Shown in pieces: positions 1 to 6,525 of a DNA stretch of 9,546 bases. Position 1 is the stretch's first letter, and the number at the start of each line of letters is the position of its first letter. This DNA is from RGIG6375 sp964472725. GTDB lineage: Bacteria; Bacillota; Clostridia; Oscillospirales; Oscillospiraceae. The stretch lies in NCBI GenBank assembly GCA_964472725.1, contig CAYYLZ010000068.1, positions 1-9,546 of the forward strand. Direction: 5' to 3'. The translations under genes were made by a program, and so were the position numbers. Under the pieces are notes generated by a model. That model worked only from the letters and a program-made list of their open reading frames with translations. It was not told the origin of the DNA and ran no database searches.

Positions 1-775
1 CCTGCAGTATGGTATGTGCCAGCGCCACACAGCTCTGCTGGAATATGCTCGGCAGAGCGATGCCACCCATCTCTTTGAGCAGCGGCAAATCAAATACCTT
101 AACCTTTTCTTCGGTCTTTATGGCTGCTATCTTCCGACTGATAAGCACGGCGGAAAGCACTGCCGCCACTGCCTGGGAAATAGTTGTTGCCCATGCCGCG
201 CCGGCAACACCCATTTTGAGCGGGCCGACGGCAATAATGTCAAGGATCACATTGAGCACCGAGGACATAATGAGAAAATACAGCGGCCGACGTGAATCGC
301 CAAGGCCGGTATATATAGCGTTGGCAGTATTATACACGAACATCGGTATAACGCCCACTGAGTAGATAGCCAGATACGCCACCGCATCGTCAAAAACTGA
401 AGCGGGCGCCTTCAGCAGGCGCATAAGCGGCTCGCTTATAGCCACGCCCAACGCCGCAAAGACCACGCCGAGCACCGCAAGGGCGATTATTGCGGTAAAC
501 ACAGCACTTTTCATATCCCGCATGCGCTTAGCGCCGAAAAGCTGTGAAATGATTACCGAGCAGCCCATGGACGCACCGGTAGCTACCGCGATAAAAAACA
601 GGGTTATGGGATAGGCAGCGCCTATAGCCGCGAGACCATCAGAACCGGTAAACTGCCCTACTATAACGCTATCGGCGATATTATAAAGCTGCTGCAGCGC
701 CGTGGACAGAAGCAGTGGCACCGAGAAAGAGCATATTACTTTTACCGGTTTCCCCTCTGTAAGGTCTTTTATCAT
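1..775 (-). CDS. MATE family multidrug/Na+ or H+ antiporter, N-terminal part (runs off the left edge)
   Basis: An integral membrane exporter that couples efflux of cationic drugs or metabolites to inward Na+ or H+ flow. The 258 visible codons (of about 450 usual) start MIKDLTEGKPVKVI and hold the first MatE repeat: a first helix with PLLLSTALQQLYNIADSVIV, then GQFTGSDGLAAIGAAYP and a long loop-helix run containing SQLFGAKRM. The order LYNIAD...VG.F.G...LAAIG..YP is typical of MATE transporters. The sequence continues as hydrophobic helices up to the edge (HTILQ), so the C-terminal half lies outside the window. The start at 775-773 is set by GAGGAGG eight bases upstream. The gene lies 100 bases downstream of pepT on the same strand and has its own promoter-like sequence, so it may be read both from that promoter and by read-through. 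The substrate cannot be told from sequence. Confidence 0.93.
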   Translation of the reverse strand, partial: MIKDLTEGKPVKVICSFSVPLLLSTALQQLYNIADSVIVGQFTGSDGLAAIGAAYPITLFFIAVATGASMGCSVIISQLFGAKRMRDMKSAVFTAIIALAVLGVVFAALGVAISEPLMRLLKAPASVFDDAVAYLAIYSVGVIPMFVYNTANAIYTGLGDSRRPLYFLIMSSVLNVILDIIAVGPLKMGVAGAAWATTISQAVAAVLSAVLISRKIAAIKTEEKVKVFDLPLLKEMGGIALPSIFQQSCVALAHTILQ

Positions 776-807
776 CTCGTTAACCTCCTCAAAGTTTTTA
801 TGCTCTC

Positions 808-836
808 AGTATATTCCAATAAATCAGCAAAGTAAA
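808..836 (-). promoter_or_regulatory. Sigma-A-type promoter for the MATE gene
   Basis: On the minus strand there is TTTACT (836-831), a 17-base spacer, then TATACT (813-808). It lies about 33 bases upstream of the MATE start codon, a sensible 5' leader length. The -35 box is weak to moderate and the -10 box is good. No operator is visible. Confidence 0.5.
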
Positions 837-875
837 ACGTCTTTTATTTTCGCAGCAACAGCCTATTGGTTGTTA

Positions 876-2099
876 TCAGCGCTTTGCGTATTCTCCGGCG
901 ATACCCATAATGAGCTGGGAAACAAATTCCATACCTTCTACGGTAACGTGCTCATAGGGGCCGTGGGCCGCATAGCCGCCGGTGCCGATATTGGGACAAG
1001 GCAGACCCATGAAGCTCAGGCTTGCGCCGTCGGTGCCGCCGCGCACGGGCATGGTGACAGGCTCACGACCAAGGTCGCGCATTACCTTACCCGCAGTTTC
1101 GATGAGGTGCATATCCTTCTCGATTACCTCACGCATATTGCGGTACTGGTCACCCATTTCAAGGACAACAGTGCCCTCGCCGTACTGCTCATTGAGAATA
1201 TTCGCGATATGCTGCATGGTCTTTTTACGGGCTTCCAGGCGAGTTCTGTCATGGTCACGGATAATAAAATGAGCCTCCGCCTTTTCTACGTCACCCTTTA
1301 TCTCGGTAAGGTGGAAGAATCCTTCATACTGCTCGGTCTCGCGGGGAGTTTCAAACTCGGGCAGCATTGAGCTTATCTTGGACGCAATAAGAGCAGCGTT
1401 CACCATGGTGTTCTTGGAAGAGCCGGGGTGGACATTGAAGCCGTTGATATGGAACACTGCGCTGGCTGCGTTGAAATTTTCAAACTCCACGCCGGTTTCG
1501 GGTCCACCGTCGGAGGTATAGGCATAGTCAGCGCCGAAGCCTGCGACATCGAACTTTGTTGCGCCGTTGCCAACTTCCTCATCGGGAGTGAAGCCTATGC
1601 AGATCTTACCGTGGGGCTTGCCCTCGGCAATGATGCGCTCAGCAGCGGTAAGGATAGCCGCAATACCTGCCTTGTCGTCAGCACCGAGCAGGGTCGTACC
1701 GTCTGTGGTGACGAGAGTTCTGCCCTTGAGAGAAGGCAGATGAGGGAAATTCTTGACGCTGAGCACCTTTCCGCTGTCACCGAGGACAATGTCGCCGCCG
1801 TCATAGTTTTCGATGACCTGAGGCTTTACGTTCTCGCCGCTGAAATCGGGAGCGGTGTCCATGTGGGCAATAAAGCCGATGGCGGGAGCGTTCTCGCAGC
1901 CGGGGGTTGCGGGAATATGACCGTAAACATAGCAGTATTCGGACACGCGCACATCGCTCATACCGAGAGCCTTCATTTCATCGGCCAGCATGTTTGCAAG
2001 GTCGAACTGATGCTCGGTGGAGGGAATGGTAAAGTATTTTCCACCCTCGGAGGCGGTGTGCACCTTAACGTATTTCAAAAATCTTTCAAGAACTGTCAT
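876..2099 (-). CDS. pepT: Peptidase T (tripeptide aminopeptidase, M20B)
   Basis: A cytoplasmic di-zinc exopeptidase that removes the N-terminal residue from tripeptides, the last steps of peptide use. The product of 407 aa matches the family length (408-410) and I recognise the whole chain from E. coli PepT. Metal and catalytic residues are all present: H79 and D81 in FIAHMDTAPD, D141 in LLGADDKAG, E174/E175 in FTPDEEVG, D197 in YTSDGG and H379 in GGYAAHGPYE. The lid domain contains ENFNAAS and NVHPGSSKN (about 207-230), and the C-terminal RGGTDGA.LSFMGLPCPN is intact. I chose the ATG at 2099, not an in-frame GTG nine bases upstream, because AGGAG lies ten bases before the ATG but almost touches the GTG. 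It follows an unrecognised gene with a 17-base gap and is probably in its operon. No defect is seen. Confidence 0.97.
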   Translation of the reverse strand: MTVLERFLKYVKVHTASEGGKYFTIPSTEHQFDLANMLADEMKALGMSDVRVSEYCYVYGHIPATPGCENAPAIGFIAHMDTAPDFSGENVKPQVIENYDGGDIVLGDSGKVLSVKNFPHLPSLKGRTLVTTDGTTLLGADDKAGIAAILTAAERIIAEGKPHGKICIGFTPDEEVGNGATKFDVAGFGADYAYTSDGGPETGVEFENFNAASAVFHINGFNVHPGSSKNTMVNAALIASKISSMLPEFETPRETEQYEGFFHLTEIKGDVEKAEAHFIIRDHDRTRLEARKKTMQHIANILNEQYGEGTVVLEMGDQYRNMREVIEKDMHLIETAGKVMRDLGREPVTMPVRGGTDGASLSFMGLPCPNIGTGGYAAHGPYEHVTVEGMEFVSQLIMGIAGEYAKR

Positions 2100-2116
2100 T
2101 TTTCGCACTCTCCTAT

Positions 2117-2767
2117 TTAAAAATTGAAATTATCTTCGGGGATATTTGCGTTTCTTATGCGTTCCGTTTCCCGCTCAAGGAAGCTCTTTGCCATCTCACC
2201 TACCGGCATTTCGGCGATACCACCGGAACGGAAGTCGAGGATATATATGCTTTTTTCGCAGTCGAGGAACACAAGGTCGAATTTCACACCGCTTCCCTGC
2301 TGGCTTTCCTCCATTTGGGCCATAAGCCGCCGCACGTCCTCGATTTTCTCCGGCGTCACGTGGGCATAAAGGTAAAGGGCGTTGGTTTTGCAGACGGTGA
2401 AATTCTTATTGAGCTTTTCCAGCTTGCGGCAGAAGCGGTAATGGGCCTTTTCCTCCCAGCCGCGGTTATCCCTCGGGTCAGGCAGCAGCGCCCAAAGGCG
2501 GTCGTTATAGAAATAGAGCCGCCCCGCGTAGCGAGCCTTATCCTCGGCGGGTATCTCCTCGCTGAGTCTGCCCAGCCATGCTTCAAGGAAGCTTGCGTCC
2601 TGTCCGTCATAGGGCAGCAGCGCCTGACTCACCTCGATGCCAACACTTTGCGACGGGTTCAGCCAGTCGGGACTCTCGTTTTTCACATAACCGGGACGAT
2701 AGCCACGCCAAAGGTACTTGAGCGCAACTATTGCGTATATCTCGTTATACAGCTTTTCGTAGGCCAT
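2117..2767 (-). CDS. Unrecognised 216-aa cytoplasmic protein (possible weak PD-(D/E)xK-like core)
   Basis: I do not recognise this protein. It is soluble, with no signal peptide or membrane segment, rich in aromatic and charged residues, starting MAYEKLYNEIYAIVAL. Near the N-terminus ESPDW (31-35) is followed by SVGIEVSQAL (41-50), a spacing and hydrophobic context that recall the PD...(D/E)xK strand pair of restriction-like nucleases, but the third residue after the E is S, not K. A second strand-rich stretch FDLVFLDCEKSIYILDF lies at 163-179, before an amphipathic helix ELKS-type end (KSFLERETERIR). It starts with GGAAGGAGGGG six bases before ATG and precedes pepT by 17 bases, so the two are likely co-transcribed; nothing in the protein points to peptide metabolism. 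The nuclease-like reading is only a suggestion. Confidence 0.82.
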   Translation of the reverse strand: MAYEKLYNEIYAIVALKYLWRGYRPGYVKNESPDWLNPSQSVGIEVSQALLPYDGQDASFLEAWLGRLSEEIPAEDKARYAGRLYFYNDRLWALLPDPRDNRGWEEKAHYRFCRKLEKLNKNFTVCKTNALYLYAHVTPEKIEDVRRLMAQMEESQQGSGVKFDLVFLDCEKSIYILDFRSGGIAEMPVGEMAKSFLERETERIRNANIPEDNFNF

Positions 2768-2794
2768 TTCACCCCTCCTTCCGCATAATGAAAG

Positions 2795-2823
2795 ATTATA
2801 TCACACATGTCGGCAATATGCCA
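2795..2823 (-). promoter_or_regulatory. Extended -10 promoter of the 216-aa gene and pepT
   Basis: The minus strand carries TGATATAAT, with TATAAT at 2800-2795, about 28 bases before the start codon. Seventeen bases further upstream is a poor -35 (TGGCAT, 2823-2818); the TG of the extended -10 may compensate. It is the only good promoter seen upstream of the two-gene unit. Confidence 0.6.
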
Positions 2824-2901
2824 CAGTACATTTTTATTTTCCCTTTTACCTTTATTGTGGCTATTGAATTCTAAATCAATCCTTTTCGTCGAAATAACGG
2901 A

Positions 2902-3141
2902 AAACGGACTCCCCAAAAAGGCAGATCCCAACAAGAAAACATAGAGTTAGGCCGCAAGCTATTGCGCTTGCGGCCTAACCTGTTTACAGCCTATTGCAGA
3001 GCAATTTTGTTTCAAATCGAGGCGATTTTTCGCAGCGCTACTTGGTGTATCGCAAGAAAAAGCAACAATGAGTTGGAACAAAAGGGCCTGCAAGAGGGCT
3101 ATGTTTTCTTGTTGGGATCTGCCTAAAGGTGGAGCCCGTTT
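2902..3141. repeat. ~240-bp foldback (MITE-like) element with a 25-bp perfect inverted repeat
   Basis: Bases 2920-2944 (beginning GGCAGATCCCAACAAG) are the exact reverse complement of 3099-3123. Outward the match continues imperfectly to about 2902 and 3141 (AAACGG.CTCC at both ends). Inward, TTGCAG..C..TTTTGTT.CAA near 2995-3015 pairs with its complement near 3075-3092, so most of the element folds on itself around a centre near 3030-3060. It contains no credible gene. Together with the promoter at 2795-2823 and AT-rich sequence at 2824-2900, it fills the 2768-3165 gap. It could be a non-autonomous mobile element or a repeat transcribed as a structured RNA. No transposase and no convincing target duplication are visible. 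Confidence 0.75.
2946..2979. terminator. 14-bp perfect hairpin inside the foldback element, terminator-like
   Basis: GTTAGGCCGCAAGC (2946-2959) pairs perfectly with 2966-2979 around a six-base loop TATTGC. On the minus strand the stem is followed by TCTATGTTTTCTTG, a T-rich though broken tail, so it could end transcripts from the small membrane gene to its right. On the plus strand the tail is weak. It sits in only one arm of the larger foldback and looks like an insertion relative to the other arm. Confidence 0.5.
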
Positions 3142-3165
3142 AACAAACCGACCAATCAGAATTTG

Positions 3166-3327
3166 TTACTTTCTATTATCTAAAGTATGTATTATACAGG
3201 CAATTCCGCTTATAAGCGTAAACAATATCATCCCGCCTACCATATCATTATTAAGTAAGCCGCCTACAAATAGTCCTACACAACTTGAGGCTATCATTAT
3301 AATCAGCGATATCATTGTTTTTCTCAT
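3166..3327 (-). CDS. Small two-helix membrane protein, 53 aa
   Basis: No family recognised. The product MRKTMISLIIMIASSC... has a basic start, a first hydrophobic helix at about 5-25 (with a GLFVGGLL glycine-rich end), a short polar turn NNDM (26-29), and a second helix at about 30-46, closing with HTLDNRK. It therefore looks like a two-pass inner membrane hairpin, not a cleaved secretory protein. The start at 3327 is set by GGAGGT seven bases upstream; an in-frame ATG at 3351 would add eight residues but would leave that ribosome site inside the gene. A near-consensus promoter lies just upstream, which supports that this short gene is real. It stands alone between the foldback element and the divergent 314-aa gene. 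Its role is unknown. Confidence 0.7.
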   Translation of the reverse strand: MRKTMISLIIMIASSCVGLFVGGLLNNDMVGGMILFTLISGIACIIHTLDNRK

Positions 3328-3366
3328 TTCAGCCACCTCCGTAAAATTCAAGTTTGTCTTTTACTT

Positions 3367-3395
3367 ATTTTATCATATATTTCTGTTTATATCAA
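3367..3395 (-). promoter_or_regulatory. Strong sigma-A promoter of the small membrane protein gene
   Basis: On the minus strand TTGATA (3395-3390), a 17-base spacer ending in TGA, then TAAAAT (3372-3367), giving an extended -10 TGATAAAAT. Leader length to the start codon is about 33 bases. This is among the best promoters in the window. Confidence 0.7.
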
Positions 3396-3467
3396 CGTCT
3401 GGTGAAACTGCCGAAGATTTCTTCAGCCACAATTATAGTAAAAGGGACTTTTTATTTATCTAACTTG

Positions 3468-3495
3468 TTGTTTCTCAATCCGGATATGATATAAT
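3468..3495 (+). promoter_or_regulatory. Extended -10 promoter of the 314-aa gene
   Basis: TTGTTT (3468-3473), a 16-base spacer, and TATAAT (3490-3495) preceded by TGA, forming TGATATAAT. Transcription would start near 3502, some 24 bases before the ATG, just upstream of AAGGAGG at 3512-3518. It lies back to back with the promoter at 3367-3395. Confidence 0.65.
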
Positions 3496-3525
3496 ATTGG
3501 CAAGAAAATTTAAGGAGGACGCACC

Positions 3526-4470
3526 ATGATTTACAACGGACATTTTGAACCCCATTTTCTCTACAAAAGTATATACCGTTCCGCCGCGGATATGGATCAG
3601 GAAAAATACCGCGGGTACTCCGACCGGCTCGTCACAAATCCCGGCGATGTTGAGGCCATAGCGGAAATGGTGCGCCTGCTGCACCACTACATATTTGACC
3701 GCGCGGGTATACACATCATCAAGACAGAGGACGAGCCCCGCCTGCCTCTTTGGTTTTCCGAAAAGCCCGCAGCCGCCGAGGAAATGTTCCGCATTATAGA
3801 GCAGCTGCCCGAGGAGTTCTGCGTGAAGCCTTATTTCCACCATGTTTACCTCGCTTTGCAGGCGCAGAACTATTTCGTAAGTGGCGACTGGAGCGGCACC
3901 CTTGGCTGCTACGCCCGCTTCCTTGCCTACACCGCAGACCTTGAAAAGTTTGCTGAAGGCGCTCGCATCAGCTATTTTGACGCACTGGAGCTGCGCTGCA
4001 AGATAATAAGCAACTGCTGCCTTATCCAGAAGCTCAACGACGCGCCCGAGCAGGCGGAATTTCTGCGCAATCAGTTCCACGAAAACTTCGATGCGCTTTA
4101 CAAGGAATATGAACAGCGCGGCACCTCCCCCAGTTGGAAGGATGTTTACAATGCCCGCTGGCTGAACATCAATTCCAACGACTGCTTCTATTATCACACC
4201 ATGCCCGGCGGCAGACCCTATTTCCGTGAGCTGACCGCCGAAGAAGAGGCCGACCCCAACACCACCTGCTGGTGGATATACGGTTCTTCCAGTGATTTCT
4301 TCCACCCCTCTTATGCCGAAGAGCTTTCTACGGGAGAAATTATGCTTATGGCGCATCAGGCTCCCGACGAAACGCATAAGCCACGTGAGCACTTCAGAAT
4401 AGTGAAAATATGCCCGCCTTATGTCTTCCCCGAGGAAGAGGAACTTCCCGATCCCTCCGAGATAAAATAA
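3526..4470 (+). CDS. Unrecognised 314-aa cytoplasmic protein
   Basis: I cannot assign a family. The start MIYNGHFEPHFLYKSIYRSA is fixed by AAGGAGG seven bases upstream and a good promoter. There is no signal peptide or membrane helix. Residues 35-200 look alpha-helical and include paired-helix stretches (DVEAIAEMVRLLHHYIF at 41-57, YFHHVYLALQAQNYFVSGDW at 103-122, then GCYARFLAYT) that resemble tetratricopeptide-like packing, though no clear TPR consensus is present. The C-terminal third is rich in aromatics (DCFYYHTMPGGRPYF, TCWWIYGSSSDFFHPSY) and probably beta-rich; the protein ends in an acidic proline tail, FPEEEELPDPSEIK. Codon use is GC-rich like the housekeeping genes, so it looks resident. 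It is a single-gene transcription unit convergent with the pyridoxal kinase gene. An overlapping antisense frame exists but lacks a ribosome site and has the composition of a shadow. Confidence 0.83.
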   Translation: MIYNGHFEPHFLYKSIYRSAADMDQEKYRGYSDRLVTNPGDVEAIAEMVRLLHHYIFDRAGIHIIKTEDEPRLPLWFSEKPAAAEEMFRIIEQLPEEFCVKPYFHHVYLALQAQNYFVSGDWSGTLGCYARFLAYTADLEKFAEGARISYFDALELRCKIISNCCLIQKLNDAPEQAEFLRNQFHENFDALYKEYEQRGTSPSWKDVYNARWLNINSNDCFYYHTMPGGRPYFRELTAEEEADPNTTCWWIYGSSSDFFHPSYAEELSTGEIMLMAHQAPDETHKPREHFRIVKICPPYVFPEEEELPDPSEIK

Positions 4471-4497
4471 AAAAGGGCACGGCCAAAACCGTACCCT
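4471..4497 (-). terminator. Intrinsic terminator for the leftward pyridoxal kinase transcript
   Basis: AGGGCACGG (4474-4482), loop CCAAAA, CCGTACCCT (4489-4497): a 9-bp stem with one mismatch. Read leftward it is followed by a long T run (the A-rich bases 4465-4474 on the plus strand), the form of a Rho-independent terminator. It abuts the stop codon of the convergent 314-aa gene. Rightward it lacks a T tail. Confidence 0.65.
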
Positions 4498-4536
4498 GTG
4501 ATATAAAGATCAAGATTGCAATATAATTGGCGCGCC

Positions 4537-4590
4537 GTAGGGCGGCTTGCCCTCAAGCCGCCGCGGCGGGATGTGGGCATCCCGCCCTAC
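4537..4590. repeat. Paired-hairpin intergenic repeat (GTAGGGCGG...CCGCCCTAC)
   Basis: Two adjacent perfect 9-bp hairpins: GGCGGCTTG (4541-4549) with CAAGCCGCC (4554-4562), loop CCCT; and GGCGGGATG (4565-4573) with CATCCCGCC (4578-4586), loop TGGG. Both are enclosed by an outer inverted pair GTAGGGCGG (4537-4545) and CCGCCCTAC (4582-4590). It lies in the 3' untranslated region of the pyridoxal kinase transcript and between convergent genes, the usual site for REP-like repeats. Similar GTAGGG-bounded GC-rich units are, from memory, common between genes of gut Clostridia. Bases 4500-4536 and 4591-4632 around it hold nothing I can name. Confidence 0.65.
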
Positions 4591-4632
4591 CCGTTTGTTC
4601 AGGTTTTGCAAAATGCTTAATTTTTAACGCTT

Positions 4633-5490
4633 TTAGCCAAGCAGCTTTTCCACTTTGGCGGTAAATGCGGGAAGAACACCTTCAAAATCAACGCCCATGT
4701 GGCTGGGTATTCCGGCGTCAATGCTGCGAGCCATGCTGTCGATAACAAGCTGAGAAGAAACGCTGATGGCATCGTCGATAGCCGCACCGCGAACCAGCAG
4801 TGCCGCAAGGCAGGACGTGAACACGTCGCCGGTGCCGTGATATGCGGCAGGCAGGCGCTCATTGAAGCAGGATGCGGTTTCACCGCCGCGTCCGTCCCAC
4901 GCTACGTTGCCTATACGCTTTTCGTCTGGGCAAACCCCGGTAAGGATAATGCGTCCGGCGCAGAGCTTTTTAAGGCCTGCCATCAGCTTATCTATATACT
5001 CCCCGCTGTGAGGGCCGGGCTGATACTCAATGCCGGTAAGATAGCAGGCCTCGGTGACGTTGGGCGTGATGATATGAGCCTTGGCGCAGAGCTTGCGGAA
5101 GGCCTCAGCCATTTCCTCGCCCATACCGGCATAATAGCTGCCGTTATCAGCCATTACAGGGTCAACAATGATAAGTGTATTCTCATTGGATACCATATCG
5201 AATATCTCGGAAATGATTTCGCCCTGCTGAGGAGATATCATATATCCGGAATAGATGCCGTCAAAGGGTATGCCCTCTTTCTTCCAGTGGCGGGCAATGG
5301 GCAGCATATCATCGGAAAGGTCACGGACGGTATATCCCGTGAACACGGCGGTATGAGTGGAAAGCACGGCGGTAGGCATGCAGGCGCACTCAACACCCGC
5401 TGCGGATATGACAGGAAGAGAAACCGTAAGCGAACACTTACCCACGCAGGAAAGGTCATTTATAGCGGCAATTCTTTTAAGTTGGTTCAT
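4633..5490 (-). CDS. pdxY: Pyridoxal/pyridoxamine kinase (PfkB-like ribokinase fold)
   Basis: Phosphorylates pyridoxal or pyridoxamine with ATP in the vitamin B6 salvage pathway; cytoplasmic. The 285-aa product has the family length. Visible motifs: IAAINDLSCVGKCSL (7-21) at the substrate-binding N-terminus, VLSTHTAVFTGY (42-53), the DPVMADNG stretch (110-117), ITPNVTEACYLTG (141-153), and the anion hole/catalytic motif HGTGDVFTS, with D222 as the expected base. The start at 5490 is chosen because GAAGGAA lies six bases upstream and MNQLKRIAAINDLSC is how family members begin; an in-frame ATG 45 bases further upstream would add an unrelated stretch overlapping the -10 box. It is a single-gene unit divergent from dus. 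The choice between pyridoxal and pyridoxamine preference (PdxY versus PdxK naming) cannot be made from sequence. Confidence 0.93.
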   Translation of the reverse strand: MNQLKRIAAINDLSCVGKCSLTVSLPVISAAGVECACMPTAVLSTHTAVFTGYTVRDLSDDMLPIARHWKKEGIPFDGIYSGYMISPQQGEIISEIFDMVSNENTLIIVDPVMADNGSYYAGMGEEMAEAFRKLCAKAHIITPNVTEACYLTGIEYQPGPHSGEYIDKLMAGLKKLCAGRIILTGVCPDEKRIGNVAWDGRGGETASCFNERLPAAYHGTGDVFTSCLAALLVRGAAIDDAISVSSQLVIDSMARSIDAGIPSHMGVDFEGVLPAFTAKVEKLLG

Positions 5491-5521
5491 GAAGATTCCT
5501 TCTTTCGCTGAGATTATCAGC

Positions 5522-5527
5522 ATTATA
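5522..5527 (-). promoter_or_regulatory. -10 box for the pyridoxal kinase gene
   Basis: A perfect TATAAT on the minus strand, 31 bases before the start codon. No good -35 hexamer sits 16-18 bases upstream, and there is no TG extension, so the promoter may be weak or need an activator. Transcription would start near 5515. Confidence 0.45.
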
Positions 5528-5583
5528 GCAGGCATTTGACCTTATGCATAGTGCTAATTTTTGTTTTTCTAATGGTGTCAGTT

Positions 5584-6522
5584 ATGAAATATTACTTTGC
5601 CCCTCTTGAGGGCGTAACAAGGAGCGACTTTCGTTGTCTCCATCACAAGTATTTCCCCGGTGCGGACAAGTACTTTATGCCCTTCATCTCCCCTACTCAG
5701 GACCATCTTTTTACTCCCCGCGATATGGACGAGATAGCACCCGAACGCAACGAGGGCATCAATGCCGTGCCGCAGATTTTGAGCAACAACACTGAGCATT
5801 TCATATGGGCTGCCCGCGAGCTGAAGGCTATGGGCTACAAGGAGGTCAACTTTAACCTTGGCTGCCCCTCCGGCACTGTAACCGCCAAGGGCAAGGGTTC
5901 GGGGCTTTTGGGAAAGCTGCGTCAGCTGGACGATATGCTGGCGGACATATACTATGTTGTGGACATGGACATATCCATCAAGACCCGCCTCGGGCTTGTC
6001 TCCCCCGATGAATTCGATGCCATACTTGAAATTTATAACAAGTACCCCATCAGCGAGCTTACCATACACCCCCGTGTGCAAAAGGATTTCTACAAGCTGC
6101 CGGTCAGGGTGGACGAATTCGCAAAATACGCTGACAGGGTAAACGCGCCCCTGTGCTACAACGGCGACATATTCTCCCCCGCCGATTGCGCGGACATCTG
6201 CGCCCGCTTTTCCAAGGTTGAAGCGGTGATGCTGGGCCGCGGACTTATCCGCAATCCCGCTCTTATCAGCATTATCAAAGGCGGCAGCATGCCGGATAAA
6301 TCCGTTTTCCGCGCGTTCCACGATGAGCTGTACGCCGCGTTCAAGGAGAAGAAATGGAGCGATAATGCCATTCTATGCCACATGAAGGAGATTTGGGCAT
6401 ACATGGACACACTGTTTGTTGACAGCGAAAAGCAGGTAAAAGCACTGCGCAAAGCAAAACGGCTCAGCGACTACTCCGACGCGGTGAACAGTATTTTCGC
6501 GTTGGATTTGAAGGAGATGTAG
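5584..6522 (+). CDS. dus: tRNA-dihydrouridine synthase
   Basis: An FMN enzyme that reduces uridine to dihydrouridine in the tRNA D-arm using NADPH. The 312-aa product begins MKYYFAPLEGVT, the usual Dus opening with the FMN loop. Further motifs: VPQILSNN (62-69); NFNLGCPSGTVTAKGKGSGL with the catalytic Cys at 94; SIKTRLG (131-137); the FMN-contacting IHPR (161-164); YNGDIFS (192-198); and VMLGRGLIRNP (215-225). A helical tRNA-binding C-terminal domain follows. I chose the ATG at 5584 by family fit; an in-frame upstream extension reads as hydrophobic junk. The ribosome site is poor (only GGTG, six bases upstream) and no convincing promoter is seen. Its last codons contain AAGGAGATG, which serves as ribosome site for the next gene, and its last 13 sense codons are duplicated downstream at 7397-7435. 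The Dus subfamily (A, B, C or a Clostridia-specific type) is left open. Confidence 0.95.
   Translation: MKYYFAPLEGVTRSDFRCLHHKYFPGADKYFMPFISPTQDHLFTPRDMDEIAPERNEGINAVPQILSNNTEHFIWAARELKAMGYKEVNFNLGCPSGTVTAKGKGSGLLGKLRQLDDMLADIYYVVDMDISIKTRLGLVSPDEFDAILEIYNKYPISELTIHPRVQKDFYKLPVRVDEFAKYADRVNAPLCYNGDIFSPADCADICARFSKVEAVMLGRGLIRNPALISIIKGGSMPDKSVFRAFHDELYAAFKEKKWSDNAILCHMKEIWAYMDTLFVDSEKQVKALRKAKRLSDYSDAVNSIFALDLKEM
6478..6522 (+). repeat. Direct repeat, copy 1: 3' end of dus
   Basis: The last 14 sense codons and stop of dus, DAVNSIFALDLKEM. The first 39 bases match 7397-7435 at 36 positions. It includes AAGGAG, which sits nine bases before the ATG of the next gene, so translation of that gene is tied to the dus tail. 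Confidence 0.8.
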
Positions 6523-6525
6523 TGT

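Noticed and set aside
2100..2108. GTG start three codons upstream for pepT
   Set aside because: AGGAG would sit one or two bases from the GTG, too close; spacing fits the ATG at 2099.
2990..3070. Possible tRNA-like arm around TTTCAAATCGAGGC in the foldback element
   Set aside because: No acceptor stem, anticodon arm or CCA end can be assembled; the bases are explained by pairing of the two arms.
2895..3144. TAAC at 2895-2898 and 3141-3144 as a target duplication of the foldback element
   Set aside because: Four bases in AT-rich sequence is within chance, and the right copy overlaps the end of the imperfect repeat.
3475..4392. Minus-strand frame (305 codons) opposite the 314-aa gene
   Set aside because: No ribosome site or promoter, and glycine/valine-rich low-information composition typical of an antisense shadow; the plus strand has a strong promoter and AAGGAGG.
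4699..5511. Plus-strand frame (270 codons) opposite the pyridoxal kinase gene
   Set aside because: The minus strand carries all kinase motifs; the plus frame shows no motif or translation signal.
5491..5535. Upstream ATG adding 15 residues to the pyridoxal kinase
   Set aside because: The added residues do not match the family, and the extension overlaps the TATAAT box; GAAGGAA fits the ATG at 5490.
5536..5560. TTGACC at 5536-5541 as a -35 box for dus
   Set aside because: No acceptable -10 lies 16-18 bases downstream; TAATTT is only 13 bases away.
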